Part shown: in pieces, positions 63,940 to 64,000 of the stretch | How positions within the stretch are numbered: position 1 is the stretch's first letter | Layout: every line of letters starts with the position of its first letter | Assembly (NCBI RefSeq): GCF_024343675.1 | Contig: NZ_RJUD01000002.1 | Span: forward strand, 1 to 64,000 | Source of the DNA: Lacihabitans sp. CS3-21 | Lineage (GTDB): Bacteria; Bacteroidota; Bacteroidia; Cytophagales; Spirosomataceae | DNA: 64,000 bases | Direction of reading: 5' to 3' | The notes under the pieces: generated by a model | What the model saw: the letters and a program-made list of their open reading frames with translations, nothing else | What the model was told of the DNA's origin: nothing | Databases searched by the model: none | Made by a program: the position numbers and the translations under genes

Positions 63940-64000
63940 TGTAATTGTTGAATCAAATACCATCAAACAGACACCATTTTGAAAACTAAAATAGTAGCTA

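Overview
The window is AT-rich and belongs to a member of the Bacteroidetes, most likely a Cytophagales bacterium (inference). The evidence is a SusC/SusD pair, a C-terminal type IX secretion sorting signal, a 3-coathanger-type C-terminal domain, DUF4292/EnvC-like and DUF1684/DUF2911 families, monomeric isocitrate dehydrogenase, and promoters of the TTTG-N17-19-TAnnTTTG type. I saw no rRNA, tRNA, CRISPR array, prophage or intact insertion sequence. Most of it looks like ordinary chromosome, with many genes in tight co-directional runs.

Layout. 1-2.8 kb: the 3' part of a GH19-type muralytic/chitinase gene, a secreted SH3-domain protein, and a decayed or frameshifted reading frame. 2.8-7.3 kb: Dabb-like protein, thioredoxin, DUF983 protein, a sulfite-oxidase-like molybdoprotein, an N-acetylglucosamine-kinase-like protein and an M16 peptidase. 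7.9-11.9 kb: trypsin-like lipoprotein, sulfatase, ferredoxin reductase. 12-12.9 kb: a barnase/barstar pair. 13-18.8 kb: epimerase, TPR protein, an arsR-arsM operon with two matching palindromic operators, rpsL-rpsG, and a small membrane protein. 18.9-29 kb: a T9SS-exported repeat protein, an oxidoreductase, DUF2911, ComEC, panB, and the EnvC-like/DUF4292/TPR envelope operon. 29.2-35.3 kb: a TMTC-like membrane TPR protein, then a tight operon holding two TPR proteins with TM2-like ends, a YidD homologue that carries a signal peptide, and a LolA-like protein. Upstream lie two tandem paralogues of an unrecognised family. 35.5-43.7 kb: purple-acid-phosphatase-like exported enzyme, monomeric IDH, DUF1684, murB and a membrane protein. 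43.7-47.3 kb: TPP riboswitch with TonB-dependent receptor, and a DeoR regulator behind a phased TTGCA array. 47.4-52.1 kb: susD and susC. 52.6-56.4 kb: amino-acid permease, polyprenyl synthase, rhomboid protease, LytTR regulator. 56.4-58.4 kb: cupin, unknown protein and an exported intradiol dioxygenase. 58.6-63.8 kb: DUF2306-like, DUF4136-like, DUF1801 and DUF1254/1214 proteins, a sterol-desaturase-like enzyme and a tandem UspA protein.

How the genes work together. The clearest functional units are arsenic sensing and methylation (arsR-arsM), RNase with its inhibitor, thiamine-responsive outer-membrane uptake, envelope biogenesis (TPR-DUF4292-EnvC and the YidD/LolA-like operon), and glycan-type uptake (SusCD). 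The most promising undescribed material is the YidD/LolA-like/TM2-TPR operon with its neighbouring two-gene family, the dioxygenase-unknown-cupin operon, and the TTGCA array with a plus-strand terminator that no annotated gene explains.
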